A stretch of DNA of 64,000 nt from JAEUMD01 sp036768475 (GCA_036768475.1 DAIPMW010000011.1:68004-132003), one strand, 5' to 3'; counted from the first letter of the stretch, positions 26,456 to 35,294 are shown. Numbers and translations: made by a program. The notes: a model not told the origin generated them from the sequence alone.

Positions 26456-27894
26456 GTCTCCTCGCGGACGGCGCGTGCGCGGGTTTCGACGAAGGCTTCA
26501 ATGGCAGCCAATTCATTGGGCACATGCGCGAATCGCTCGGGGTCTGTCATCAGATTCGACAGTCGGTCGGGCAGCGGCGGACGATAGCCGGTGATCTTCT
26601 CCATCGCATCGGGGAATTTCGCTGGATGTGCGGTGGAAAGAATCACTTTGGGGACGCTATGGCCATAGGCACTACCACGAACACGCGAAGTTGTATCTGC
26701 GGCGGCAACGTATCCACACGCCGTGTGCGGATCCATCAGATAGGCACTTTCCTGCTTCACCTTGCGGATCGCGTCGGCGACCTCCGCTTCGCTTGCCGAT
26801 CGCGCCGAAAAATCGCGGCGCATATGCTCGCATACCGCACCACCCGCCTCGAATCGGCGCGACTGGGCGAGAGAGCCCATCAGGCCACGCACATAGGCGT
26901 CGTCTCGGCCTGAGGCTTCGAACAGGTAACGCTCGAAGTTCGACGAAATCTGGATATCCATCGATGGTGAGGATGTCGCCACGACATCGCGCATTTCGTA
27001 AGTGCCGGTATCGAGCGTGCGCGGCAGGATGTCGTTTTCGTTCGATGCAATGACAAGGTCGGCAACCGGAAGCCCCATGCGGCGGGCGACGTGGCCGGCG
27101 AAAATGTCGCCGAAATTGCCGGTGGGCACCGAGAAGGCCACTTTGCGATGTGGCGCGCCAAGCGCTGTTGCGGCAGCAAAGTAGTACGTCACTTGCGCAA
27201 CGATGCGCGCCCAATTGATCGAGTTAACGCCTGCCAAATGCACGCGGTCGCGGAAGGCGTGGTCATTGAACATGGCCTTCACGAGCGCCTGGCAGTCGTC
27301 GAAGGTGCCGTCGATAGCGACGGCATGGACGTTCGGCTCGCTCGGCGTCGTCATCATGCGCCGCTGAACGTCGGAGACGCGGCCATCAGGGAACAGGATC
27401 ACCACATCGCAGCGTTTCGAGCCGCGGAAAGCTTCGATTGCCGCCCCGCCGGTATCGCCCGATGTGGCGCCGACGATCGTGACACGCTCCCCACGCTTTT
27501 CCAGGACATGGTCCATCAGGCGGGCGAGCAACTGCATCGCCACGTCCTTGAAGGCGAGGGTCGGCCCGTGGAACAGCTCCAGCACGAACGTCTCGGGGTT
27601 GATCTGCACGAGCGGTGTCACGGCGGCATGACCGAACGTGGCATAGGCCTCGCGCGCCATGCGCAAAAGATCCTCGCGCGCAATGGCGCCGCAGGTGAAA
27701 CGATCGATAATCGCGACGGCCAGATCGGCGAACGGCACTCCGGCGAAGGTCTCTATCTCGCTCTGCGTCAGCCGCGGCCATGTCTCAGGCACATATAGAC
27801 CGCCATCGCGGGCGAGGCCTGCAAGCAGCACATCATCGAAACCGAGACGCGGGGCGGCACCGCGCGTGGAGATGTAAGAAAGTGACGACGACAA
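26452..27894 (-). CDS. thrC: Threonine synthase
   Basis: 480-residue PLP enzyme converting O-phosphohomoserine to threonine. The PLP lysine is K116 in HGPTLAFKDVAMQ; the phosphate loop is GATSGDTGGAAIEAF; other marks are VNSINWARIVAQ and PTGNFGDIFAGHVARRMG. The start is TTG at 27894 with GAGG 7 bases upstream; no ATG fits, and residues YISTRG align with the usual family beginning. It is the first gene of a four-gene minus-strand run. thrB is on the plus strand about 10 kb to the left. Confidence 0.97.
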   Translation of the reverse strand: MSSSLSYISTRGAAPRLGFDDVLLAGLARDGGLYVPETWPRLTQSEIETFAGVPFADLAVAIIDRFTCGAIAREDLLRMAREAYATFGHAAVTPLVQINPETFVLELFHGPTLAFKDVAMQLLARLMDHVLEKRGERVTIVGATSGDTGGAAIEAFRGSKRCDVVILFPDGRVSDVQRRMMTTPSEPNVHAVAIDGTFDDCQALVKAMFNDHAFRDRVHLAGVNSINWARIVAQVTYYFAAATALGAPHRKVAFSVPTGNFGDIFAGHVARRMGLPVADLVIASNENDILPRTLDTGTYEMRDVVATSSPSMDIQISSNFERYLFEASGRDDAYVRGLMGSLAQSRRFEAGGAVCEHMRRDFSARSASEAEVADAIRKVKQESAYLMDPHTACGYVAAADTTSRVRGSAYGHSVPKVILSTAHPAKFPDAMEKITGYRPPLPDRLSNLMTDPERFAHVPNELAAIEAFVETRARAVREET

Positions 27895-28059
27895 ACGAGG
27901 AGCCTCATCTATTCTGGGCTCGGGCGGCGGAACCGCCCGCGACCGGGACGCACCCGATCATTGACAGCAGGTATGGCAAGAAGCGCACACTACTGCCGGG
28001 GCACGGCGCAAACAAGCCAAGCAGGGCGTTCGGCACCAGGAAACGGCAGGAAATTCGGC

Positions 28060-28124
28060 TTAGAGCATCTTTAGCTGAGGTGTGCAGCGGTTCAGTGATT
28101 CGATCAAAACCAGACCTGCTCTGG
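28060..28124 (+). repeat. Chimeric A/B intergenic repeat
   Basis: Starts as family A (TTAGAGCATCTTTAGCTGAG, then GTGCAGCGGTTCAG) and continues as the tail of family B (TGATTCGATCAAAACC, GACCTGCTCTGG). The switch occurs at a CAG-GTGA-like microhomology. It lies in the 27895-28127 spacer, which shows nothing else. Confidence 0.8.
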
Positions 28125-28127
28125 CGT

Positions 28128-28940
28128 TCAGCCACGTTGGCGCAAGCGCCCAAAAGCGAAAGCCAGATAGACGCCGAGCAGCGTTATGGCGAGTCCGTAC
28201 CACGTCAGCGCGTATTCGAGATGGCGGTTCGACAGGTTGACCTTATTCAGTTCCGGCTGCGGGCCCTGCGGTCCTCCTGTCGCGGTCTCGGCCTCGATAT
28301 AGAACGGCGCCACACTTGCGATTGCATTGTGTGGGGGCCCGGCTGCCGAGCCGTCCGCCGACGTCATTGTGAGCGCCTTGCGCATACCTTCAATGTCGAA
28401 TTCGTACCATTCGTTCTTTGCGGCATTCTCGGCACTGCTAAAGGCTCCGACATGGCCCAGCCGCACGCGACCGACGAATTCCAGCGCGCCATCAGGATTT
28501 CCCGCAGCACGAGTTGCAGGTGCCTTCTTCATGTCGGGCACCGCGCCACGGATCACGAGCACAGTACTCCATGGAAATGTGCCCGATGCGCCGAGAGGCG
28601 TCGATAACGTAAGCGGTGTGACGACGCTCCAGGCAGGGCCTGCTTTGCCTGGGCTCCAAACGTGAAATTCCTGATCGTGACGGAACCGCCCCTTCATCGC
28701 CACGCGCACGAACTCGATCGCCTCGGCGGTGTCCGTCATATGGGAGCCCGTATAGATGCCGAGCACCGCCTGCAGGCTGCCAGGTGCTGCCTTGCCTCGC
28801 GCCTCCACCTTTTCGATCAAGGCTTCCTTCCAGGCGAGACGGCGCATCTGCCAGTTGCCAAGCGAGACGAGGATCGCGAGACCCAGGAGGGTCAGCAGCG
28901 TTGGCCACAGCAGGCGAGCCTCACGCAAACGCGTCATCAC
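28128..28940 (-). CDS. SURF1-family cytochrome oxidase assembly protein
   Basis: 270-residue SURF1/Shy1 protein, needed for heme a insertion into cytochrome oxidase subunit I. Two membrane helices bracket a periplasmic domain: LLWPTLLTLLGLAILVSLGN at the N-terminus (followed by WQMRRLAWKEAL, family-typical) and LTWYGLAITLLGVYLAFAF at the C-terminus (before GRLRQRG). GTG 28940 or ATG 28937 are both possible; GAGG lies just upstream. It ends the coxBA-ctaB-ctaG-coxC-DUF983 run on the same strand. Confidence 0.95.
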   Translation of the reverse strand: MMTRLREARLLWPTLLTLLGLAILVSLGNWQMRRLAWKEALIEKVEARGKAAPGSLQAVLGIYTGSHMTDTAEAIEFVRVAMKGRFRHDQEFHVWSPGKAGPAWSVVTPLTLSTPLGASGTFPWSTVLVIRGAVPDMKKAPATRAAGNPDGALEFVGRVRLGHVGAFSSAENAAKNEWYEFDIEGMRKALTMTSADGSAAGPPHNAIASVAPFYIEAETATGGPQGPQPELNKVNLSNRHLEYALTWYGLAITLLGVYLAFAFGRLRQRG

Positions 28941-28987
28941 GTACGATGCCTCACAGCGAAAGTGGCGCTAACCGGCGCGCTGATGCC

Positions 28988-29389
28988 TCAATCCTTGGCG
29001 AGGCGGCCTTCCTCGGCCTTATGGCGATACTGCAGGGCGATCAGAGTTGCCTTGAGGAAGCGCAGCAGGCCCAGCGCCAGCACCAGCGTTACCACACCTG
29101 ACATAAGGACGGTCGCCAGCAGCGGCGTATCATAGGTCAGTTGAAACCAGAGCGCGCCGCCCAGCACGACGAAGCCGAGAATGAAAATCGCAAAAACCGC
29201 AGGACCGTCGCCCGTATCGATGAACTTGTAATCGAGGCCGCAGTTATCGCAGCGCTCACGCATGTTGAGCACCTGTCGGAACAGGGGACCTTCGCCGCAA
29301 CGCGGGCAGCGTGCCTTGAGGCCGAGCACGATTGGCGAATGGGCGGGCTTCTCGGACTTGTTCGTCATGCGAGGCACTCTGGATTCCAT
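28988..29389 (-). CDS. DUF983 membrane protein with zinc-ribbon
   Basis: 133-residue DUF983 protein. Two CxxC pairs (ARCPRCGEG and ERCDNCGLD) form a rubredoxin-like zinc knuckle ahead of two membrane helices (AVFAIFILGFVVLGGALWFQ and LLATVLMSGVVTLVLALGLL). Function unknown; it is regularly found between coxC and surf1 in alphaproteobacteria, so an oxidase-related role is likely. Start is 29389 or the ATG at 29368. Confidence 0.9.
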   Translation of the reverse strand: MESRVPRMTNKSEKPAHSPIVLGLKARCPRCGEGPLFRQVLNMRERCDNCGLDYKFIDTGDGPAVFAIFILGFVVLGGALWFQLTYDTPLLATVLMSGVVTLVLALGLLRFLKATLIALQYRHKAEEGRLAKD

Positions 29390-29459
29390 TTCGTCGGATC
29401 ACAATGCGTGGCTGTGACACACACACACCGAACTTATGATCAGCATTCGTGCAAAACGC

Positions 29460-29490
29460 GCATGGCCGGGGCGAAGAGCCCCGGCCATGC
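29460..29490 (-). terminator. Strong hairpin downstream of coxC
   Basis: GCATGGCCGGGGC / GCCCCGGCCATGC with loop GAAGA, followed on the minus strand by GCGTTTTGC. Likely terminates or attenuates the oxidase transcript before DUF983. Confidence 0.65.
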
Positions 29491-29510
29491 ATTGCGTATG
29501 ATTGCATGCT

Positions 29511-29573
29511 GAGAGCCTCAATCACGACTTTGATGGAAGCGGTCGTGCTTCCACTGAGGCCGATCAGGCTCTA
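29511..29573 (-). repeat. Family B intergenic repeat, half copy (B3)
   Basis: Plus strand GAGAGCCTCAATCACGAC through GATCAGGCTCTAG. Its CTAG terminus supplies the TAG stop codon of coxC. Confidence 0.85.
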
Positions 29574-30479
29574 GTGGCCACCCGGGCTGGCGCCTGCACC
29601 CCAGACATAGATGGATGCGAACAGGAACAGCCAGACCACGTCAACGAAGTGCCAGTACCAGGCAGCGGCCTCGAAACCGAAGTGCTGCTTGGGCGTGAAT
29701 TCACCCCTCATCGCGCGAACGAGGCAGACGAACAGGAAGATCGTGCCGATGATCACATGCGCGCCATGGAAACCGGTCGCCATGAAGAACGTCGAGCCAT
29801 AGATGTGGCCGGCGAAATTGAAGGCCGCGTGGCCGTACTCGTAGGCCTGGCAGGCGGTGAATGCCACGCCCAGAAGAACAGTCAGCGCAAGGCCCCAGAC
29901 AAGCCCCTTGCGGTCGTTCTTCAGAAGCGCGTGGTGCGCCCAGGTAACGGTGCAGCCCGACAGAAGCAGGATCAGCGTGTTGACCAGCGGGAGACCCCAG
30001 GGATCGAAGGTCGATTTGAAGTTCTCGCTGGCGACAGGCGGCCAGTGGCCACCGGTCAGTGCGTTGCGCTCGACCATACCGATCGTCTCGGTCATGTTCG
30101 TGGGCTGGATGACTCCGCTCGGGAAGAGCGAGGCGTCGAAATAGGCCCAGAACCATGCGATGAAGAACATCACCTCGGAGGCGATGAACATGATCATGCC
30201 GTAGCGCAAATGAAGCTGCACGACGGGCGTTTGATATCCTTTGTGTGCCTCGATGATGACGTCGCGCCACCACATGAATGCAATCGCGATAAGACCGGCG
30301 AACCCGACGGCGAAGACCCACGGGCCATGCATACCGAACAGTCCCGCACCGCCGCCAAGCGAGCGCATCCAGATGATCGCGCCGATGGCCGTCACCAGCG
30401 CTGCCAGTGAGGCAGCGACCGGCCACGGGCTCGGATCGACGAGGTGATAGTCGTGATTCTTAGCGTGTGAATCGGCCAT
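29571..30479 (-). CDS. ctaE: Cytochrome c oxidase subunit III
   Basis: 302-residue integral subunit of the aa3-type oxidase, with seven predicted helices. Characteristic segments: YHLVDPSPWPVAASLAALVT, the Glu-containing FIASEVMFFIAWFWAYFDAS, SGCTVTWAHHAL and MATGFHGAHVIIGTIFLFVC, ending in WYWHFVDVVWLFLFASIYVW. ATG at 30479 (MADSHAKNHDYHL) is chosen; CGGAG lies 8 bases upstream, and the longer frame has no similarity. The stop TAG is formed by the end of repeat B3. Confidence 0.97.
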   Translation of the reverse strand: MADSHAKNHDYHLVDPSPWPVAASLAALVTAIGAIIWMRSLGGGAGLFGMHGPWVFAVGFAGLIAIAFMWWRDVIIEAHKGYQTPVVQLHLRYGMIMFIASEVMFFIAWFWAYFDASLFPSGVIQPTNMTETIGMVERNALTGGHWPPVASENFKSTFDPWGLPLVNTLILLLSGCTVTWAHHALLKNDRKGLVWGLALTVLLGVAFTACQAYEYGHAAFNFAGHIYGSTFFMATGFHGAHVIIGTIFLFVCLVRAMRGEFTPKQHFGFEAAAWYWHFVDVVWLFLFASIYVWGAGASPGGH

Positions 30480-30658
30480 CGATTTCTCCGTTCCCCAGTC
30501 CCTTATTGGGGAGCCCGCCCATTCCGGATCCTCGTCGGATCCATCACATTCGGCGCGTCCCGTTTTCTCTTCCGTCTCAACGCCGCCGCAGAGGTGACGC
30601 TGCATTCGTTGCCAACTTTGCGGCGCGAGCACAGCCCGGCCGCACACTCGAGTGCGAG

Positions 30659-31309
30659 TTAGCCCTGACCTCCATCGCCCTTCAGCTCGCGCGCCGCCTT
30701 GGGAGAGGCGGACGCATCGGCCGCGGGCTTGTCCATGGGATGGAACGTGTAGGACAGGGTGATCACAGACAGCTTTTCGGTATCGCGATCATCGATCATC
30801 GCGGGATCGACGAAGAAGGTCACAGGCATGTCGACCGTTTCGCCAGGTTCGAGCTTCTGCTCGGTGAAGCAGAAGCACGCGATCTTGTTGAAATAGGCAC
30901 CCGCCGCATCCGGCGACACGTTGTAGCTGGCGGTGCCGCGCAACGTCGTCTGACCGACATTGGTGGCCTGATAGTGAACCAGCACCGTCTCGCCGAGCTG
31001 AACCGTCACCGTATTCTGCTTGGGCTTGAAATCCCAGGGCAGGTTCGGAGCGACGTTGGCGTCGAGCCGCACCTCGATGGTTCGGTCGAGAACCTTGACG
31101 TCGTTTGTGGCTGCGATCTTGGGGGTGCCGCCATACCCCGTCGTCTGGCAGAAGATGCGATAGAGCGGCACGGCAGCATAAGCCGCAGCCACCATGCTGA
31201 ACACGACGGTCGACAGAATGACTGCCACGCGCCGGTGCCGGCCCGTCAATGCATCCGCCACGGCCTTAGCCGGCTTCGCATTTCCGTTATGTCCGGTGCT
31301 GTCGCTCAC
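30659..31309 (-). CDS. ctaG: Cytochrome c oxidase copper-insertion protein CtaG/Cox11
   Basis: 216-residue membrane-anchored protein that delivers copper to the CuB centre of subunit I. One N-terminal helix (VAVILSTVVFSMVAAAYAAV) precedes PLYRIFCQTTGYGGTP and the copper-binding FNKIACFCFTEQKLEPGE, with the C-terminal MPVTFFVDPAM. GTG at 31309 gives the usual N-terminus (MSDSTGHNGNAK); a TTG at 31345 is also in frame but has its ribosome site too close. Confidence 0.95.
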   Translation of the reverse strand: MSDSTGHNGNAKPAKAVADALTGRHRRVAVILSTVVFSMVAAAYAAVPLYRIFCQTTGYGGTPKIAATNDVKVLDRTIEVRLDANVAPNLPWDFKPKQNTVTVQLGETVLVHYQATNVGQTTLRGTASYNVSPDAAGAYFNKIACFCFTEQKLEPGETVDMPVTFFVDPAMIDDRDTEKLSVITLSYTFHPMDKPAADASASPKAARELKGDGGQG

Positions 31310-31348
31310 GGTTCTCGCAATCCTCCAGATCTGCCTTGCCTGCAATCC

Positions 31349-31528
31349 TTAAAGCGGCCTGTTCATGACGTTGCCGCCGAGGCGGATGATGGTTGCCGCA
31401 TAGAATGCGAACACAAGAAACAGCAGCACGCCGGCAATTGCCCACGAGCGCATGCGCTGTCGGCGCTTGGCCTCACCCGGCGTCGGCTGATTCGCGTTGG
31501 CGCGATTGTTGTCGTTCGGCGACGTCAT
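31349..31528 (-). CDS. Small membrane protein in the oxidase operon (CoxF-like)
   Basis: 59 residues: a polar N-terminus (MTSPNDNNRANANQPTPGEA) and one membrane helix (WAIAGVLLFLVFAFYAATII) after a basic KRRQRMRS, so N-in. The start overlaps the ctaB1 stop as TGATG. Alphaproteobacterial oxidase operons often carry such a gene (coxF) between ctaB and ctaG; the role is assembly-related by association only. It is easily missed because a much longer frame without similarity extends upstream of it. Confidence 0.85.
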   Translation of the reverse strand: MTSPNDNNRANANQPTPGEAKRRQRMRSWAIAGVLLFLVFAFYAATIIRLGGNVMNRPL

Positions 31529-32460
31529 CAACCCAACATCCGTTGAACCAGCTGCTCGCCAAGAATGACGGCGAACAAGGCGAACAGGTAGAATATCGAG
31601 AACCCGAAGAGCTGGCGCGCTGCCTGATCGCCTTTGCGCCCATCGCGCACCCGGTAGACCTTGATCGCGAGCGCGAGGAACACCGCGCCCAGCGCGAGCG
31701 AGGCCACAAGGTAGGTGAGACCGGCGAGACCGATGAGATACGGCGTCACCGCCAGTGGTACCAGCACAAGCGTATAGGCGACGATCTGCCGGCGCGTCTC
31801 GTCGGGTCCATGGGTTACGGGGAGCATCGGCACGCCGACGCGCTCGTAGTCGCGGCACCGGTAAAGGGCCAATGCCCAGAAGTGCGGCGGCGTCCAGAAG
31901 AAGATGATCAGAAAGAGCACGAAGCTTTCGAGCGATACCGTGCCGGTGACGGCGGCCCACCCGACCATCGGCGGGAATGCACCGGCGGCACCGCCAATGA
32001 CGATGTTCTGGGGCGTACGGCGCTTCAGCCACATCGTGTAGATGACGACGTAATAGGCAATCGTCATGGCGAGCAGGCCGGCGGCGACCCAGTTGACGAG
32101 CAGGCCAAGGACGAGAACCGAGCCGATCGAGAGAATGATCCCGAAGGTGAAGGCTTCTTCGGCCGTGACATGGCCGCGCGGAATCGGGCGGGCGGCGGTA
32201 CGCGCCATGCGCGCGTCGATGTCGGCATCGTACCACATGTTCAGCGCGCCCGAGGCGCCGGCACCGACCGCGATCATGGTGAGGGCGATGAAACCGAGCA
32301 CGGGATGAAGATGGCCCGGTGCGGCCAGCATTCCGACCAGAGCCGTGAAGACCACGAGCGACATCACACGCGGCTTCAGCAGCGCGACATAATCGCCAAC
32401 CGTCGGCTCCCTCAGAGCCGGAACCGCACCGGCATGACCTTCCGCGATGAGTTGCGACAT
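31528..32460 (-). CDS. ctaB: Heme o synthase (protoheme IX farnesyltransferase), copy 1
   Basis: 310-residue UbiA-type prenyltransferase that converts heme b to heme o with farnesyl diphosphate. The first Asp-rich motif is NMWYDADIDARMARTAARPI (NxxxDxxxD) and the second region is YRCRDYERVGVPMLPVTHG. About nine membrane helices. ATG at 32460 (MSQLIAEGHAG) is chosen. It is 10 bp downstream of a second ctaB paralogue and overlaps the small gene behind it. This copy matches the usual alphaproteobacterial ctaB of cox operons. Confidence 0.95.
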   Translation of the reverse strand: MSQLIAEGHAGAVPALREPTVGDYVALLKPRVMSLVVFTALVGMLAAPGHLHPVLGFIALTMIAVGAGASGALNMWYDADIDARMARTAARPIPRGHVTAEEAFTFGIILSIGSVLVLGLLVNWVAAGLLAMTIAYYVVIYTMWLKRRTPQNIVIGGAAGAFPPMVGWAAVTGTVSLESFVLFLIIFFWTPPHFWALALYRCRDYERVGVPMLPVTHGPDETRRQIVAYTLVLVPLAVTPYLIGLAGLTYLVASLALGAVFLALAIKVYRVRDGRKGDQAARQLFGFSIFYLFALFAVILGEQLVQRMLG

Positions 32461-32470
32461 CCCAGAAACC

Positions 32471-33442
32471 CTATCCGCCGAACCCGGCAATTGGAGACGA
32501 TAAAGCCACGACACCGAAAACACGCTCGACAATGAGAGCTACGAACAGCGCCATGACGTAAAGACTGTTGAGACGGTAGAAGCGCCAAGCCAGGCGGCGC
32601 TCCACGGACAGTTCGCCGGCGCGCGCCAAGCGGACTGCTTCAACGGCAAGAACTGCGCCGCCAATGACCGCGGCCGAAAGCCAGAGCGGTCCGGTGAACC
32701 CTGCCGCAACCGGCAATAGTGCAAGGCCGGCGTGGGCGGCTGTGAAACCTACGATCATCCAGCGCGTGCGCGCCGACCCGACAACGACCGGCATCATCGG
32801 CACCCCGGCGCCGGCATAGTCATCGGCACGGACGAGCGCCTGCGACCAGACGTGAGGGGGCGTCCACGGAACAAGAAAGGTGAAAAGGGCAAGTGCTTCC
32901 CACGAGACAGTGCCGGTTGCAGACACCCAACCGGCAAGAGGCGTCAGCAGGCTGGCAAGGCCGCCGCCAACGACGACGTTAAGCGGCGTCTGGCGCTTCA
33001 ACCACATCGTGTAGACGACGCCGTAGAACAGGATCGTGACGGCGAGCACCACGGCCGCCATCGGATTGACCGCCAGCGCCATAACCGCGATCGAAGAGAC
33101 GATCAGAAGCAAGCCAAAAGCGAGCGCCTCTTCCGGCGCTACGCGACCCGCGGGCAACGGACGCGAAGCGGTGCGTGCCATGCGCGCATCGAGATCACGC
33201 TCGAACCACATGTTGAGGACAGCCGATCCCCCCCCGCCAAGGGCGATGCAGACAATGGCCGTCAATGCGCTCGTGGGCGACATCGCAACAGGGGCGGCGA
33301 GAAGCCCGGCGATGGCGGTGAAGACGACGACCGACATCGGCCGCGGCTTCATCAGCGCGACGAAATCCAAGGCGCGGCCGCTGTGCGCGGAGGGTTGCCC
33401 ACCCGACAAAGCGAACCCTGGCCTGGGTCTCGTTTCCGTCAT
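32471..33442 (-). CDS. Heme o synthase paralogue, copy 2
   Basis: 323-residue UbiA-type prenyltransferase clearly homologous to copy 1 (YTMWLKRQTPLNVVVGG against YTMWLKRRTPQNIVIGG) but diverged. The first motif reads NMWFERDLDARMARTASRPL, with Glu for the first Asp; the second is RADDYAGAGVPMMPVVVG. ATG at 33442 follows CAGGTGG; the longer frame to 33637 is not used. It lies between coxA and copy 1. It is probably also a heme o synthase; a changed prenyl or tetrapyrrole preference is possible. Which copy is ancestral cannot be seen. Confidence 0.88.
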   Translation of the reverse strand: MTETRPRPGFALSGGQPSAHSGRALDFVALMKPRPMSVVVFTAIAGLLAAPVAMSPTSALTAIVCIALGGGGSAVLNMWFERDLDARMARTASRPLPAGRVAPEEALAFGLLLIVSSIAVMALAVNPMAAVVLAVTILFYGVVYTMWLKRQTPLNVVVGGGLASLLTPLAGWVSATGTVSWEALALFTFLVPWTPPHVWSQALVRADDYAGAGVPMMPVVVGSARTRWMIVGFTAAHAGLALLPVAAGFTGPLWLSAAVIGGAVLAVEAVRLARAGELSVERRLAWRFYRLNSLYVMALFVALIVERVFGVVALSSPIAGFGG

Positions 33443-33606
33443 TGCCACCTGCGCAGTTCCTCGGTCACTCCGGTATGCAAGGCCCCAGTCCGTCGGTCCG
33501 TCGGTCCGATGGACTTGCAGCCATTCCGCCCTTCCTGATTCCAGGCCAGGGGTTGCAGCCTGCGGCGGGGACGCACACCGGCTGCCATCTTGTCGTTTCG
33601 GGCAGC

Positions 33607-33635
33607 GATGGGCGGGACACCGGGTCCCGCCCATC
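33607..33635 (-). terminator. Perfect 12-bp hairpin between coxA and the ctaB pair
   Basis: GATGGGCGGGAC / GTCCCGCCCATC with loop ACCGG, 43 bp after the coxA stop. No T-tract follows, so it may attenuate or protect the coxBA message rather than fully terminate. Confidence 0.55.
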
Positions 33636-33677
33636 ACGTGTTCGTGTCACAGCCATGCGACCGCACGATCCAAGCGA

Positions 33678-35294
33678 TCAGTGATGCTTGGTCGCCTCGA
33701 TGCGCGGCAGCGTCTCGTACTGGTGGAACGGCGGCGGCGACGGCAGCGTCCACTCGAGCGTGGTGGCGCCCACGCCCCAGGGGTTGTCGCCGACACGCTG
33801 CTTGCGAGACAGAGCAACGAAGATGCCGATGAAGAAGCAGATCGTGCCCAAGAATGTAATGTAAGAGCCGTAGGACGAGACCATGTTCCAGAAGGCAAAA
33901 CCGTCGGGATAGTCGACATAGCGGCGCGGCATGCCAGCAAGGCCGAGGAAGTGCTGCGGGAAGAACAGCACGTTGGCGCCGATGAAGGTCAGCCAGAAAT
34001 GCAGCCTGCCCCAGAACTCGGAGTACATGTAACCGGTCATCTTCGGGAACCAGTAGTAATAGCCCGCGAAGATCGAGAACACGGCGCCGAGCGACAGCAC
34101 GTAGTGGAAGTGCGCGACGACGTAGTAGGTGTCATGCAGCGCACGATCGACACCGGCGTTGGCGAGCATGACGCCCGTCACGCCGCCAACCGTGAACAGG
34201 AAGATGAAGCCGAGCGCCCAGATCATGGGCAGACGGAACTCGATGGAGCCGCCCCACATCGTGGCGATCCACGAAAAGATCTTCACGCCCGTCGGAACCG
34301 CGATCACCATGGTCGCGAACACAAAGTAGGCCTGCGTGTTCACGTTGATGCCCGAGGTGTACATGTGGTGGGCCCAGACGATGAAGCCAACGAGTCCGAT
34401 AGCGACCATCGCGTATGCCATGCCGAGGTAACCGAAGATCGGCTTCCTCGAGAAGGTCGAGACGATGTGGCTGATCATGCCAAAGCCCGGAAGGATCAGA
34501 ATGTAGACCTCCGGATGGGCAAAGAACCAGAACAGGTGCTGATAGAGGATCGGGTCACCGCCGCCCGACGCCGTGAAGAACGTCGTGCCGAAGTTGCGAT
34601 CCGTCAGCATCATGGTGATCGCGCCCGCGAAAACCGGCAGCGAGAGAAGCAGCAGGAATGCGGTGACCAAAACGGCCCAGGCGAACAGCGGCATCTTGTG
34701 CAGCGTCATGCCCGGCGCGCGCATGTTGAAGATCGTAGTGATGAAGTTGATTGCACCAAGGATCGAGGACGCGCCCGCGATGTGCATCGAAAGAATCGCG
34801 AAGTCCATCCCAGGCCCGGGAGAACCCGTCGTCGCCAGCGGCGGATACAGCGTCCAGCCACCACCGACACCCAAGCCACCGGAATCGCCTTCAACGAAGA
34901 GCGACAGAATGAGCATCGCGAACGCCGCGGGCAACAGCCAGAACGAGACATTGTTCATGCGCGGGAAAGCCATGTCCGGCGCACCGATCATGAGCGGCAC
35001 GAACCAGTTGCCGAAGCCGCCCATCGTGGCGGGCATAACCATGAAGAACACCATGATGATGCCATGCGCGGTGACGAACACGTTGAAGGCATGGCCGTTA
35101 TGGAAATATTGCAGGCCAGGTTCTGCGAGCTCGAGACGCATGCCAACCGACAGGAGGCCGCCGATGAGGCCGGCCACCATGGCGAAGATCATGTACATCG
35201 TGCCGATGTCTTTGTGGTTCGTGGAAAACAACCACCGCTTCCACCCCGTCGGGGTGTCGTGATGGTCGTGAGCGGCATGTGCAGTGCTACCCAT
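33678..35294 (-). CDS. ctaD: Cytochrome c oxidase subunit I
   Basis: 538-residue catalytic subunit with 12 helices, holding heme a and the heme a3-CuB site. Visible ligands: His in FVTAHGIIMVFFMVMPATMG, the His-Tyr pair in FWFFAHPEVYILILPGFGM, the His-His of VWAHHMYTSG, and the double His in VVAHFHYVLSLGAVF. Length and layout match the mitochondrial-type (A-family) oxidase of alphaproteobacteria. ATG 35294 gives a His-rich N-terminus (MGSTAHAAHDHHD). A large open frame on the opposite strand is a composition shadow. Confidence 0.99.
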   Translation of the reverse strand: MGSTAHAAHDHHDTPTGWKRWLFSTNHKDIGTMYMIFAMVAGLIGGLLSVGMRLELAEPGLQYFHNGHAFNVFVTAHGIIMVFFMVMPATMGGFGNWFVPLMIGAPDMAFPRMNNVSFWLLPAAFAMLILSLFVEGDSGGLGVGGGWTLYPPLATTGSPGPGMDFAILSMHIAGASSILGAINFITTIFNMRAPGMTLHKMPLFAWAVLVTAFLLLLSLPVFAGAITMMLTDRNFGTTFFTASGGGDPILYQHLFWFFAHPEVYILILPGFGMISHIVSTFSRKPIFGYLGMAYAMVAIGLVGFIVWAHHMYTSGINVNTQAYFVFATMVIAVPTGVKIFSWIATMWGGSIEFRLPMIWALGFIFLFTVGGVTGVMLANAGVDRALHDTYYVVAHFHYVLSLGAVFSIFAGYYYWFPKMTGYMYSEFWGRLHFWLTFIGANVLFFPQHFLGLAGMPRRYVDYPDGFAFWNMVSSYGSYITFLGTICFFIGIFVALSRKQRVGDNPWGVGATTLEWTLPSPPPFHQYETLPRIEATKHH

